A stretch of 64,000 nt of DNA from Actinospineispora eucalypti (GCA_014208095.1 JACHMT010000001.1:1302001-1366000); one strand, 5' to 3'; positions 24,414-33,406 are shown, counted from the stretch's first letter. Notes: generated by a model not told the origin, from the sequence alone. A program made the numbers and translations.

Positions 24414-25304
24414 ATGCTGAACGGGCCGTTCCGAGGCAGCGAAGCGCTGGCCGCCGGGCTAGTGAGCTATCGGCGGCTGCACGGCGCGGGTTACCGGCGG
24501 CTGTTCCCGGACGTCTATGTTCACGCGACCGCGCCGCTAGATCTCCTGACCCGCTCGCGGGCGGCGTATCTGCTGGTCCGCGACCGCGGCGGCGCGCTCG
24601 CGGGCTACTCGGCGGCCGCACTGCTCGGCGCCGACTGTGCTCCTCGGGACGCACCGGCCGAGGTGATGGTGCCCCGGTACCTGCGCGCGTTCCCCAACCT
24701 GCGGGTGAGCTACGGCCGGCCGGAAACGGCCGACGTGGAGTTGGTGTCGGGCTGTCTGGTGACGACGCCGGAACGCACCGCGTGGGACCTGGCGCGCCGA
24801 TCGCCCCTGGTCGAAGCAGTGGTTGCCGTCGACGCAGTGGCGCACAAGCGGTTCGAGCCCGCGGATCTGTTGACGCGCCGGGCAAAACACCCCGGCGCGC
24901 GGGGCTGCCGCCGACTCGACGAGGTGGTGCGACTGTCGAACCCGCGCGCGGAGTCACCCATGGAGACCCGTTTACGCTTGGCGCTCCTCGCGGCCGGGCT
25001 CCCGGTGCCGGAGGTGCAGTACGACATCCTGGATCGGGACTGGTGGTTGGTCGCCCGGGTCGACCTGGCCTACCCGGACGCGAAGCTGGCGATCGAATAC
25101 GACGGCGCACCGCATTTCGACGCTCGGCAACGCGCGCAGGACCTCCACCGGGACAACGAGCTGGCCCGTTACGGCTGGCACACCATGCGGATCGACCGCC
25201 GCCAGGCCACCACTGGTCTTGAGCGCACCATCAGTAACGTCCGTTCCGTGTTGAAACGCCGAGTTCATCGCTGGAGACGTTTGCCCGCCTCAGAAGGTCT
25301 CTGA
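24414..25304 (+). CDS. DUF559-domain protein with AbiEi-like N-terminal region (paralogue 1)
   Basis: 296 residues from ATG 24414; an in-frame ATG at 24351 lies inside a repeat hairpin and is less likely, since the paralogue at 37360 aligns from 24414 (MLNGPFRGSEAL and VLGAPFRGSEAI). Seen: an N-terminal winged-helix-like segment with TTPERTAWDLARR, as in AbiEi-type antitoxins, and a C-terminal DUF559 region with PMETRLRLALLAAGLPVPEVQY, RVDLAYPDAKLAIEYDG (endonuclease-like acidic core) and GWHTMRIDR. Roles known for the family are vague (Vsr-like nuclease fold). The last residues, RRLPASEGL, and the stop are encoded by a family D hairpin. Confidence 0.72.
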   Translation: MLNGPFRGSEALAAGLVSYRRLHGAGYRRLFPDVYVHATAPLDLLTRSRAAYLLVRDRGGALAGYSAAALLGADCAPRDAPAEVMVPRYLRAFPNLRVSYGRPETADVELVSGCLVTTPERTAWDLARRSPLVEAVVAVDAVAHKRFEPADLLTRRAKHPGARGCRRLDEVVRLSNPRAESPMETRLRLALLAAGLPVPEVQYDILDRDWWLVARVDLAYPDAKLAIEYDGAPHFDARQRAQDLHRDNELARYGWHTMRIDRRQATTGLERTISNVRSVLKRRVHRWRRLPASEGL

Positions 25305-25350
25305 AGATGAACTCGGCGCGGGGACGGGCCGCGGCTGGCGAACTCGGCGC
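25258..25350. repeat. family D hairpin downstream of DUF559 gene, with a partial direct repeat
   Basis: GCCGAGTTCATC (25258-25269) and GATGAACTCGGC (25306-25317) are perfect 12-bp arms; inside them GGAGAC pairs with GTCTCT. GAACTCGGCGCG recurs at 25339. The hairpin contains the stop codon of the DUF559 gene (25302-25304). Confidence 0.75.
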
Positions 25351-25382
25351 GCGAGATGGGGTGTGGCTGGCGCGGCGGCCCG

Positions 25383-25817
25383 TCAGGGCGACGGCGCTGT
25401 CCGGTCGGCCAGGGCGAGGAAGACGGGGGCGGCGTCGAGGACGGCGGTGCGGTCCTCGGGTGGCACCGTGGCCAGTAGCTCGGCCAGCACTTCGGCTTCG
25501 CCCCGGGCGACGGAGCGGAGTGTGCGTAGGCCCTCTTCGGTGGGGGCCACGTACACCCCGCGCCCGTCGTTCGGATCCGGCGCGCGGCTGACCAGGCCGT
25601 TCTGCCGCATGGTGGCGACCACCGCGGTCGCCGTCGGCTGTGAGCAGGGGATGCGCACGGCCAGCTCGCCGATGCGCATCGGGCCGTGCTGGGTGAGCAG
25701 GCCGAGGACGATGAGCTGCGTCGGCGGCGTCGCGCCGTCCCCGCTGGCTCGGCGCAGCCCCCGCAGCAACCGGTGCAAGGCGATCACCAGCGGCAGGGTC
25801 TCCTCAGCACTCACCAC
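25383..25817 (-). CDS. MarR-family regulator
   Basis: 144 residues from GTG 25817 (GTG 25814 also possible). Winged helix: LGLLTQHGPMRIGELAVRI, SQPTATAVVATMRQNGLVSRAPDPNDGRG, the wing with the usual D-x-R-G. It starts three bases after the asparagine synthetase stop, so it is co-transcribed with it. Whether it controls asnB or responds to a different compound is not evident; there is no obvious operator within the coding gap. Confidence 0.85.
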   Translation of the reverse strand: MVSAEETLPLVIALHRLLRGLRRASGDGATPPTQLIVLGLLTQHGPMRIGELAVRIPCSQPTATAVVATMRQNGLVSRAPDPNDGRGVYVAPTEEGLRTLRSVARGEAEVLAELLATVPPEDRTAVLDAAPVFLALADRTAPSP

Positions 25818-25820
25818 ACT

Positions 25821-27662
25821 TCAGGACAATTTCAGCACCGGGTGGTAGATGTCCAGCCACAGCGCCAGGTCCAGGGTGCGCTCCAGGCCCTTGCGGGCGG
25901 CCTGGGTGATCTCCGCGGTGTCCCGCCGCACCTCGCCGGCCAGCCAGGCCCGGTTCACGATGTCGAACACCGGGTGGTTCGGCCGGGACAGGTACTCGCT
26001 GGCGTTGCGGCGCAGGTTCACCAGGTAGCCGGGGTCCTGGGTGGACGGGTAGGGCGACTTCACCCGGTCGGCCACCGACCGGGGCAGCACGTCCCGGGTG
26101 GCCTCGCGCAGCAGCGACTTCTCCCGGCCGTCGAACGACTTCACCGCCCACGGCGCGTTGTACACGTACTCCACCAGCCGGTGGTCGCAGAACGGCACCC
26201 GCACCTCCAGCCCGACCGCCATGGACGCCCGGTCCTTGCGGTCCAGCAGGATCCGCACGAACCGGGTCAGGTGCAGGTAGCTGATCTTGCGCATGGTCCA
26301 CTCGAGGTCGGACTCGCCGTCCAGCCGCTGGATGTCCGCGACCGCGTTCCGGTAGCTGTCCTGGACGTAGCCGCGCACGTCCAGCTGGCGGCGCAGCTCC
26401 GGGTTCAGGATGGACAGGTCGTCGCCGAAGTGCCGGTCGTAGCGCACCAGCCAGGGGAAGGTCAGCCCCTCGCGCGCCCGGGGGTCGAAGAACTGCTGGT
26501 AGCCGCCGAACACCTCGTCCGCCGACTCGCCGGACAGCGCCACCGTGGAGTGCCCCCGGATCGCGGCGAACAGCAGGTACAGCGAGGCGTCCATGTCGCC
26601 CATGCCGGCCGGCATGTCCCGCGCGCGGATCATCTTGGACCGCACCGCCGGGTCGGCCAGCTCGTCCGAGTCGAGCACGATGTCCCGGTGCTCGGTGCCG
26701 GAGCGGGCCGCCACGTCGTGCACGTACGGCGTGTCCGGGGTGGCGCGCAGGTCGTCGGGCACGAAGTTCTCCGTCTGCCCCACGAAGTCCACCGCGAAGC
26801 TGCGCACGGTCTCGCCGACCTCGCCCAGCTGTTTCGCGGCGATGGCGGTCATCGCGGAGGAGTCCAGCCCGCCGGAGAGCAACGTGCAGCGCGGGACGTC
26901 GGCGACCAGCTGGCGGCGCACGATGTCGTCCAGCAGCTCCCGCACGTGGCCGATGGACGCGTCCCGGTCGTCGGTGTGCTCGCGGGTGCGCAGCGTCCAG
27001 TACCGGCTGGTCCGGATGCCCTGCGCGGTCACCGACACCACGGTGCCCGGCTCCACCTCGCGCATGCCCTCCCACACCGCGTGGCCCGGGGTCTTGATGA
27101 ACGCGAACAGCTCGCGCATGCCGTCGAGGCCCACGGTGTGCTCGGCCAGCGGGTTGGCCAGGATGGCCTTCGGCTCGGAGCCGAACAACACGCCGTCCGA
27201 GGTGGGGTAGTAGTAGAACGGCTTGATCCCCATCCGGTCGCGGATCATCACCAGCCGCTCGGTGCGGGAGTCCCAGACGGCGAACGCGTACATGCCGTTC
27301 AGCCGTTCCGCGACCGAGGCGCCCCATTCCAGGTAGCCGCGTAGCACCACCTCGGTGTCCGACCGGGTGATGAACCGGTGGCCCCGGGCGCTCAACTCCG
27401 CGCGCAGCTCGGTGAAGTTGTAGGCCTCGCCGGAGTAGACGATCACCACCGGGCCGTCCGGGGTGTCCGCCGTCATCGGTTGCCGTCCGCCGTCCAGGTC
27501 GATGATGGCCAGCCGCCGGTGTCCCAGCGCGACGTGTTCGGCCACCCAGGTGCCCTCGTCATCCGGGCCCCGACAGGCCATCGTCTCGGTCATCGCGTCG
27601 ATCGCCTCCTGCTGTTTACGCAGGTCACGGCCGTACGACAGCCACCCGGTGATTCCGCACAT
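25821..27662 (-). CDS. asnB: asparagine synthase, glutamine-hydrolysing
   Basis: 613 residues from ATG 27662. The N-terminal glutaminase starts MCGITGW with the catalytic Cys2, followed by CRGPDDEGTW, GHRRLAIIDLDGGRQPM. The synthetase half has the ATP-binding loop LLSGGLDSSAM (about 236), LSGESADEVFGGY (about 370) and KISYLHLTRFVRILLDRKDRASMAVGLEVRVPFCDH written in family-typical order. It makes asparagine from aspartate, ATP and glutamine, but similar proteins also amidate other substrates in peptide or antibiotic pathways and in actinobacterial cell-wall modification. No biosynthetic cluster surrounds it. Family B repeats lie in its promoter region. Confidence 0.9.
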   Translation of the reverse strand: MCGITGWLSYGRDLRKQQEAIDAMTETMACRGPDDEGTWVAEHVALGHRRLAIIDLDGGRQPMTADTPDGPVVIVYSGEAYNFTELRAELSARGHRFITRSDTEVVLRGYLEWGASVAERLNGMYAFAVWDSRTERLVMIRDRMGIKPFYYYPTSDGVLFGSEPKAILANPLAEHTVGLDGMRELFAFIKTPGHAVWEGMREVEPGTVVSVTAQGIRTSRYWTLRTREHTDDRDASIGHVRELLDDIVRRQLVADVPRCTLLSGGLDSSAMTAIAAKQLGEVGETVRSFAVDFVGQTENFVPDDLRATPDTPYVHDVAARSGTEHRDIVLDSDELADPAVRSKMIRARDMPAGMGDMDASLYLLFAAIRGHSTVALSGESADEVFGGYQQFFDPRAREGLTFPWLVRYDRHFGDDLSILNPELRRQLDVRGYVQDSYRNAVADIQRLDGESDLEWTMRKISYLHLTRFVRILLDRKDRASMAVGLEVRVPFCDHRLVEYVYNAPWAVKSFDGREKSLLREATRDVLPRSVADRVKSPYPSTQDPGYLVNLRRNASEYLSRPNHPVFDIVNRAWLAGEVRRDTAEITQAARKGLERTLDLALWLDIYHPVLKLS

Positions 27663-27797
27663 CGTGTCCTCCCGTGTTCCTGTATGCCCCTCCAGGTGAG
27701 TGATCTTTCTGTAACTGACCGTACAACTACTTTCGCTAACTATCTAGTTTGTTTCATGAGAGTTCGTTGACAACTAAGTTGAGTTCAGCTCAAACTT

Positions 27798-27900
27798 GAT
27801 TCAGTGCGTTCAGCACGGTGATTCAGTGGGTTCGGCACGGTGATTCAGTCACTTTCGGCATGCCGAACCGACTGAATCACCCTGCTGAAGTGACTGAATC
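27798..27900. repeat. family B array with internal inversion
   Basis: Two full units in the GATTCAGT orientation (27798, 27820) and a partial one (27842) are followed by units in the opposite orientation from 27862. The junction forms an imperfect hairpin: GATTCAGTCACTTTCGGC and GCCGAACCGACTGAATC around AT. It lies between the divergent asnB and TetR genes. Confidence 0.85.
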
Positions 27901-27918
27901 GGGACGGCGAGGGGGTGG

Positions 27919-28536
27919 GTGCGTGTGGTGACGGTGATGGCCAGGGGCGAGGCGGCGCGGCGGCGGTTGTTGGCGGCCGCGATCGCCGAGCTGGCCGAGC
28001 ACGGCGAGCTGGAGGTGGCCTCGGTGGCGCGTCGCGCCGGAGCGAGCGTGGGCCTGCCCTACCGGTACTTCGGCAGCCGGTCCGGCCTGCTCTCCGCCGT
28101 GCTCGCGGACTTCCACGACCGGTTGGACGAGCAGGTCATGTCGCCGCGCTTCCCCGGCGACAACTGGCTGGACCGGGAGCACGCCCGGCTGGTGGCCTGG
28201 GTGAACTTCCTCTACGAGGACCCGCTCACCCCGGTCACGCTGGGCCGGGGCACCGGGGACGGGGAGGTCGCCGCCGTCGCGCTGCGCCACCTGCACCTGG
28301 TGATCGAGGAGGGCGCGCGCAACATGGCCGCCGGCCAGCGGAGCGGGGACATCCCGGCGGACCGGGACCCCGGCCTGTGCGCGGCCGCCGTGCTCGGCGG
28401 GGTGCACACCACCGTGGTCAGCGCGCTGACCCGGGAACCCCGGCCGGACCGGGAGGTACTCGTCCGGGAGCTGTGGACGTTCGTGAAGAGCGCGGTCGGC
28501 CGGCCGGACTACGTGGCGAAAGGAGCAGAGGGATGA
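27919..28536 (+). CDS. TetR-family regulator
   Basis: 205 residues from GTG 27919; GTG 27925, GTG 27928 or ATG 27937 are alternatives because the GAGGGGG stretch sits very close to the first GTG. Helix-turn-helix in VASVARRAGASVGLPYRYFGSR (about 33-54). The C-terminal part contains HLVIEEGARNMAAGQRSGDIPADRD and a small Ala/Gly-rich dimer region. The stop overlaps the start of the oxygenase gene as ATGA, so it is the likely autoregulator of that pair. Confidence 0.82.
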   Translation: MRVVTVMARGEAARRRLLAAAIAELAEHGELEVASVARRAGASVGLPYRYFGSRSGLLSAVLADFHDRLDEQVMSPRFPGDNWLDREHARLVAWVNFLYEDPLTPVTLGRGTGDGEVAAVALRHLHLVIEEGARNMAAGQRSGDIPADRDPGLCAAAVLGGVHTTVVSALTREPRPDREVLVRELWTFVKSAVGRPDYVAKGAEG

Positions 28537-29393
28537 GGGCGACGCAACCCGAGGTGCACAGCGTGGAGGACCTGGCCAAGGACCTGGCCCGGCGGCACCG
28601 CGCGCAGGTCAGCGGCGGCGCGTCGGTGGCCCCCGAGGTGGTCGAACGGGACCTGGCCGCGCTGCGCCGGGACGGCTTCGTGGTGCTGCCCGAGCTGATC
28701 CCGGCCGACGAGCTCGCCGTGATCCACGCCGAGCTGGACGAGCTGCTCGGCCCGATGGGCCGCAACAACTTCGAGGGCCACCTGACCCAGCGCGCGTACA
28801 GCCTGCTCGGCAAGACCCGGGCGGCCGACCGGCTGGTGGACCACCCCCGGGTGCTGGCGCTGCTGGACCGGCTGCTGATGCCCAACTACCTGCTCTCCCA
28901 GCTGCAGGTGATCAAGATCCTGCCCGGGGAGAGCGGCCAGCTGCTGCACGCGGACGACTCGTTCTACCCGGTGCCCCGCCCCCGGCCGGCGCTCTCCGCC
29001 GCGACCATCTGGGCGATCGACGAGTTCACCGGGGACAACGGCGCCACCGTGGTGCTGCCGGGCAGCCACGAGTGGGGTGACGACCGGCGGCCCGTCTCCG
29101 GGGACGTTCCGGTTCCGGCGGTGATGCCGGCCGGGTCCTGCGTGTTCTTCCTGGGAACGCTGTGGCACGGCGGCGGGGCGAACCGCTCGGCGGCGCCGCG
29201 CACGGCGGTCACCGCGCAGTACTGCGAGCCGTGGTTGCGCACCCAGGAGGCGTTCACCCTGTCCGTGGACGCCGATACCGCGCGCGCCGTCTCCCTGGAC
29301 ATCCGCCGGATGATCGGCTACAGCATCCACCCGCCCTTCGTCGGCGCGGTGAACGGCATGCACCCCGACCGCCTCCTCACCCAGGAGCCCTGA
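28533..29393 (+). CDS. phytanoyl-CoA dioxygenase (PhyH)-family Fe(II)/2-oxoglutarate oxygenase
   Basis: 286 residues from ATG 28533. PhyH fold: LRRDGFVVLPELIPADELAVIH near the N-terminus, facial-triad motif HADDSFYP (HxD, about 131), and the distal His in GTLWHGGGANRS followed by the 2-oxoglutarate-binding Arg region (SAAPRTAVTAQYCEPW). Hydroxylates or otherwise oxidises an unknown small molecule, using Fe(II) and 2-oxoglutarate. Fused by overlap to a TetR gene. Members occur in both acyl-CoA degradation and natural-product tailoring; context gives no preference. Confidence 0.83.
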   Translation: MRATQPEVHSVEDLAKDLARRHRAQVSGGASVAPEVVERDLAALRRDGFVVLPELIPADELAVIHAELDELLGPMGRNNFEGHLTQRAYSLLGKTRAADRLVDHPRVLALLDRLLMPNYLLSQLQVIKILPGESGQLLHADDSFYPVPRPRPALSAATIWAIDEFTGDNGATVVLPGSHEWGDDRRPVSGDVPVPAVMPAGSCVFFLGTLWHGGGANRSAAPRTAVTAQYCEPWLRTQEAFTLSVDADTARAVSLDIRRMIGYSIHPPFVGAVNGMHPDRLLTQEP

Positions 29394-29529
29394 CCAGCTC
29401 GGGGAAACTCGGCTGACGGCGGAAGGGGAGCCGGCTAGGTTCGGGTGGAACCCACGACAGGAGGCGGCATGCGGCGGGAGTCCGAAGTCATCGGCCACTT
29501 CGCGACTCATTTGAGGACAACCGACCGCC

Positions 29530-31371
29530 ATGAAGCTGCTCAACGTGGGGATACTTGCGCACGTCGACGCCGGCAAGACCAGCCTGACCGAGCGCCTGCT
29601 GTTCCACGCCGGCGCCATCCGCCGCCTCGGCCGGGTCGACCGGGGCACCACCCAGACCGACTCCGCCGAGCTGGAGCGTGACCGGGGGATCACCATCTCC
29701 ACCGGGGTCGCCGCGTTCCGCGCCGGCGACCTGACGGTGAACCTGGTCGACACCCCCGGCCACCCCGACTTCATCGCCGAGGTGGAGCGTAGCCTGCGGG
29801 TGCTGGACGGTGTGGTGCTGGTGCTCTCCTCCGTCGAGGGGGTGCAGGCGCAGACCCGGGTGCTGATGCGCACGCTGATCCAGCTACGCATGCCCACCGT
29901 GCTGTTCCTGAACAAGATCGACCGTGCCGGTGCCCGCCCGGACGGGGTGCTGGCCGACGTCTTGACCAGGCTGACCGCACGGGCGGTGCCGTTGGGTGAG
30001 GTGCATGACGCCGGCACGCCCCGGGCCGGCGTCCGCGCGCTGGTCCCGGACGGCGACGCGCTCGCCGAGTTCGCCGCCGCCGACGGACGGGACGCCTTCG
30101 TGGCCCGCTACCTGGACGGCACGCTCGACCCCGCGGCGATCCGCGAGGAGCTGGCCGAGGGGACCCGTGCGGGCCGGCTGCACCCGGTGTTCTTCGGCTC
30201 GGCGGTGACCGGAGCCGGGATCGCCGAGCTGGTGGACGGGCTCGGCGAGCTTCTGCCGGCCACCTCGGCGGCACCGGGCGGCCCGCTGGCCGGACGACTG
30301 TTCAAGATCGACTCACATGGTGCCTACCTGCGGGTCTACTCCGGCGAGCTGCGCGCCCGGCAGGTTGTCGCGCTGCGCCGCCGGCACCTGGACGGGCCGC
30401 CGACCGAGCACCTGGGGAAGGTCACCGCGATCGCCGTGGCCGAGCCCGGCGGGTTCCGGCCGGCCGGTCGGGTGGGTCCGGGCCAGATCGCCCGGCTCAC
30501 CGGGCTCGCCGACGCGCGGATCGGCGACTCCCTGGGCGCTCCGCCGGACAACCCGGCGGACCAGCTGTTCGCCCCGCCGGTCCTGGAGGCCGTGGTCGGC
30601 GCGCGCCGACCCGCGGACGCGCCCCGGCTGGCCACCGGGCTGCGCGAGCTGGCCCGGCGGGACCCGCTGATCACCCTGGTGGAGCGGGACGGCGAGCTTT
30701 CGGTGCGCCTGTACGGCGAGGTGCAAGGCGAGGTGATCGCCGCGCAGCTGGCCGCCGAGTTCGGCGTCGAGCCGGTGCTGGCCCAGCCGAGGACGGTGCA
30801 CCGGGAGCGGGTGACCGGCGTCGGCGAGGCCGCCCGGGCGATCGACGAACGGGAGCGCACCGACCCCTGGGCCACCGTCGGGCTGCGCGTCGAGCCGGGC
30901 ACCGGGGTCGGCTACCGGCTCGCGGTGGAGCTGGGCTCGCTGCCGCTGGCCTTCCACGCCGCCATCGAGCAGGGCGTACGCGCCGCGCTCCGTCAGGGAC
31001 CGCACGGCTGGCCGGTAACCGACTGCCTGGTCACCCTCACCAGGTCCGGCTTCGCCAGCCCGATCAGCACCGCCGGCGACTTCCGCGCGCTGGCCGCCGA
31101 GCTGGCGCGCTTCGCGGTAGAGCGTGCCGGGACCCGGGTCGACCTGCCGGTCCGGCGGATCGAGCTGGAGGTCCCGCCGGACACCCTCAACCCGGTGCTC
31201 GGCGCGCTCGCGGCGGCCGGCGGCACGGTCCGCGCGATCGACGCGAACGCCGGTCGCATCGACGCGGACCTACCCCAGGCCCGGCTGCCCGAGCTGGCCC
31301 GGCGACTGCCCCGGCTCACCCGGGGCGAGGCGCTGCTGACCCCGCGCGGGGTCAGCTGGAGGCCGTTGTGA
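29530..31371 (+). CDS. ribosomal protection GTPase, Otr(A)/Tet(M) type
   Basis: 613 residues from ATG 29530. EF-G-like GTPase: P-loop GILAHVDAGKTSLTERLL (about 7), RGITISTG (switch I), VDTPGHPDF (about 76), FLNKIDRAGARPDG (about 130), then domains II-V with YLRVYSGELR, GEVQGEVIAAQLAAEFG, and a C-terminal VTLTRSGFASPISTAGDFR block typical of tetracycline-resistance proteins rather than of EF-G. Relatives remove tetracycline from the ribosome. Slightly shorter than Tet(M) (about 640). Its 3' end overlaps the convergent CbtA gene by 20 bases. No tetracycline cluster is nearby, so actual resistance is uncertain. Confidence 0.85.
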   Translation: MKLLNVGILAHVDAGKTSLTERLLFHAGAIRRLGRVDRGTTQTDSAELERDRGITISTGVAAFRAGDLTVNLVDTPGHPDFIAEVERSLRVLDGVVLVLSSVEGVQAQTRVLMRTLIQLRMPTVLFLNKIDRAGARPDGVLADVLTRLTARAVPLGEVHDAGTPRAGVRALVPDGDALAEFAAADGRDAFVARYLDGTLDPAAIREELAEGTRAGRLHPVFFGSAVTGAGIAELVDGLGELLPATSAAPGGPLAGRLFKIDSHGAYLRVYSGELRARQVVALRRRHLDGPPTEHLGKVTAIAVAEPGGFRPAGRVGPGQIARLTGLADARIGDSLGAPPDNPADQLFAPPVLEAVVGARRPADAPRLATGLRELARRDPLITLVERDGELSVRLYGEVQGEVIAAQLAAEFGVEPVLAQPRTVHRERVTGVGEAARAIDERERTDPWATVGLRVEPGTGVGYRLAVELGSLPLAFHAAIEQGVRAALRQGPHGWPVTDCLVTLTRSGFASPISTAGDFRALAAELARFAVERAGTRVDLPVRRIELEVPPDTLNPVLGALAAAGGTVRAIDANAGRIDADLPQARLPELARRLPRLTRGEALLTPRGVSWRPL

Positions 31372-32197
31372 CCGCCCGGTCGTCGGTGCGCAGCACCCGC
31401 TCGGCCAGCGGCGCGAACGCCAGGGCCAGCACGGTCCACAACAGCGCGCTGCCGAGCACCGCCTGGAGGCGGAAGTTGTAGAGCAGGTCGGCGTCGAAGC
31501 CGGGCAGCACCAGCGCGCCCTGCGCGTCCCTGACCGGCTGCGGCGTCTCGGTGGCCAGGTTGCCGTACACCTCGACGTTGGCCGGCAGGTGGCCCAGCGC
31601 CGGCAGCACCGCCATGAGCAGCCCGCACAGCACGACGAAACACGCGACGCCGACCACGCCGGCGTTCCAGTTGCCCAGTCGTTCGGCCAGCCGCCGGCCC
31701 AGCCAGATCGAGACCAGGGCGAACGCCACCGCGCCCAGCACCATGATCAGGTACAGGCCGGTGCGCGCGCTGATGGTCTCGTGGTGGCCGACCGCCGGCG
31801 GGTTGGTCGGATACTTCAGGAACGGCACCAGGAACAGCGTGACGAACCCGCCCAGCGCCACCAGCAGCGCCAGCGTCTTCGGCTGCCACCGGCCGACCCG
31901 GCCCCAGGCCAGTCCGTACGCCACCGCGTAGAACACGCCGACCGCCACGCCGAAGAGGATCAGGCCGACGCCGAGGCCCACGTTCATCTGGAAGGCCCGG
32001 CTGAACACCTCGCCCTCCTCGGCCTCCGGGTGGTGCCCGGCGGCCATGGCGATGGCGTGCAGCGCTTCACTGCGCGCGCCCTCGTAGTCGATGGACGCCT
32101 GGACCAGCGGTTCGGCGAAGATCCGGGCGTACAGGAAGGTGATCAGCCCGGCCAGCGCACCGGCTCCGGCTCCCCGGAGTACGAGTGACTTCAACAC
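31352..32197 (-). CDS. cbtA: CbtA-type cobalt transporter subunit
   Basis: 281 residues from GTG 32197, one base after the CbtB stop. Six predicted membrane segments. The N-terminus LVLRGAGAGALAGLITFLYARIFAEP, the loop AAGHHPEAEEGEVFSRAFQ with acidic and His residues, and YPTNPPAVGHHETISARTGLY match the CbtA family. Family knowledge: predicted cobalt permeases that are usually under cobalamin control. No B12 riboswitch fits in the 47 bases upstream of cbtB. Confidence 0.85.
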   Translation of the reverse strand: MLKSLVLRGAGAGALAGLITFLYARIFAEPLVQASIDYEGARSEALHAIAMAAGHHPEAEEGEVFSRAFQMNVGLGVGLILFGVAVGVFYAVAYGLAWGRVGRWQPKTLALLVALGGFVTLFLVPFLKYPTNPPAVGHHETISARTGLYLIMVLGAVAFALVSIWLGRRLAERLGNWNAGVVGVACFVVLCGLLMAVLPALGHLPANVEVYGNLATETPQPVRDAQGALVLPGFDADLLYNFRLQAVLGSALLWTVLALAFAPLAERVLRTDDRAVTTASS

Positions 32198-32198
32198 C

Positions 32199-32408
32199 TC
32201 AGTGGCAGGGGAAGCCGGCCAGGTGACGGGCGTCGTGCACGAACTCGTGCACCACCATGGTGTCGCCGAACACCGAGGTGGCGCCCTCGTCGATGCCGAC
32301 GAAGTAGTAGAGGAGCAGACCGAACAGCACCGCGCCGATCAGCCACGGGATGCCCTCGGAGATGGCGATGGGTGCCGGTCGCGACTGGCCGATGGCAGGT
32401 GAGGTCAT
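32199..32408 (-). CDS. cbtB: CbtB-type cobalt transporter subunit
   Basis: 69 residues from ATG 32408 (an ATG 36 bases upstream is possible). One membrane helix (IPWLIGAVLFGLLLYYFVGI) then a His-rich extracytoplasmic tail, HEFVHDARHLAGFPCH, the CbtB signature thought to bind metal. Coupled to cbtA. It lies only 47 bases downstream of the epoxide hydrolase stop on the same strand and may be read from that transcript. Confidence 0.85.
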   Translation of the reverse strand: MTSPAIGQSRPAPIAISEGIPWLIGAVLFGLLLYYFVGIDEGATSVFGDTMVVHEFVHDARHLAGFPCH

Positions 32409-32455
32409 GGCAGGAAAGGTACGTCGGCCGCCAATCGCGGTCAATATCTGTTCAG

Positions 32456-33406
32456 TTACTGAGATGTTGAGGTGACGAAGTCCACCAGTCGGGCGTTGAC
32501 CAGGTCGGGGCGTTCCTGCTGCAGCCAGTGGCCCGCGCCGGGCACCATCTCCAGGCCCTGCAGGTTGGGGATGTAGGCTCGCATGCTCCGTTCCAGGCGG
32601 ACCGGGTCGAAGCGGGACACGGTCGGGTCCAGTTCGCCGGCCAGCATCAGCGCCGGCGGGGTGATCGGGGCATCATGCCAGGCGGCGGTCAGCGCCCAGT
32701 TGCGGTCCAGGTTGCGGTACCAGTTCAGCGGCCCGGTGAACCCGGAGCCGGCGAACTCGTCGGCGAACGCCTTCACGTCCGCGTCGCTGACCCAGTCCGG
32801 CAGCGTCTCCGGGTCCCGCCAGAGGTCCAGGAACCCGCCCCCGCCGGGCGGCAGGGTCAGGTCGTTCTCCCCGGCCAGCCCGGTCAGCAGCAGCCGGAAG
32901 GTGCGGGTCAGGTCGGCCTCGAACTCCGCCTCCACCCCCGGGCGCTGGAAGTACACCTGGTAGTAGTCCTCGCCGAACCGCTCGCGCAGCGCGGCCACGG
33001 TGGGCGTCGGGCCGCGCCGGATGTGCGGCACGCTCAGCGCGGCGATGCCGCGCACCAGGTCCGGCCGCAGCAGCGCGGTGTGCCAGGCCACCGGGGCGCC
33101 CCAGTCGTGCCCGATCACCGTGGCGGAGCGCTCCCCACAGGCCGCGATCAGCCCCACCGCGTCGCCGACCAGGTGCAGCATCGTGTACTCGTCCACCGCG
33201 TCCGGCCCGCCGGTGCCCGGGTAGCCGCGCTGGTTGGGCGCCACCGCGTGGAACCCGGCCTCGGCCAGCGCCTGGAGTTGGTGGCGCCAGGAGTACCAGC
33301 ACTCCGGGAACCCGTGCAGGAGCAGGACCAGTGGTCCCTCGCCGGCCTCCGCGACCCGCATCTCCAGGTCGCCCACCTTGATCACGCGATGCCGAATCTC
33401 GCTCAC
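32456..33406 (-). CDS. epoxide hydrolase, alpha/beta fold
   Basis: 316 residues from GTG 33406. Oxyanion motif HGFPECWYSW (about 31), nucleophile Asp in VIGHDWGAPVAW (about 100), acid in LAGELDPTVSRF and catalytic His in VPGAGHWLQQERP. Asp rather than Ser at the nucleophile, with HGFP, indicates epoxide hydrolase or haloalkane dehalogenase relatives; cap region and Tyr positions favour epoxide hydrolase. The frame is open 25 codons further upstream, but the GTG fits the family N-terminus (ISEIRHR-like). No partner oxygenase adjacent. Confidence 0.85.
   Translation of the reverse strand: MSEIRHRVIKVGDLEMRVAEAGEGPLVLLLHGFPECWYSWRHQLQALAEAGFHAVAPNQRGYPGTGGPDAVDEYTMLHLVGDAVGLIAACGERSATVIGHDWGAPVAWHTALLRPDLVRGIAALSVPHIRRGPTPTVAALRERFGEDYYQVYFQRPGVEAEFEADLTRTFRLLLTGLAGENDLTLPPGGGGFLDLWRDPETLPDWVSDADVKAFADEFAGSGFTGPLNWYRNLDRNWALTAAWHDAPITPPALMLAGELDPTVSRFDPVRLERSMRAYIPNLQGLEMVPGAGHWLQQERPDLVNARLVDFVTSTSQ

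Noticed and set aside
29445..29681. Leader peptide controlling the ribosomal protection gene
   Set aside because: The open frame starting before 29530 has no stop for about 50 codons into the main gene and no attenuator-like hairpins, so it does not behave as a leader ORF.
32409..32455. Cobalamin riboswitch upstream of cbtB/cbtA
   Set aside because: Only 47 bases separate cbtB from the upstream gene, too short for the aptamer, and no B12-box-like sequence was seen.
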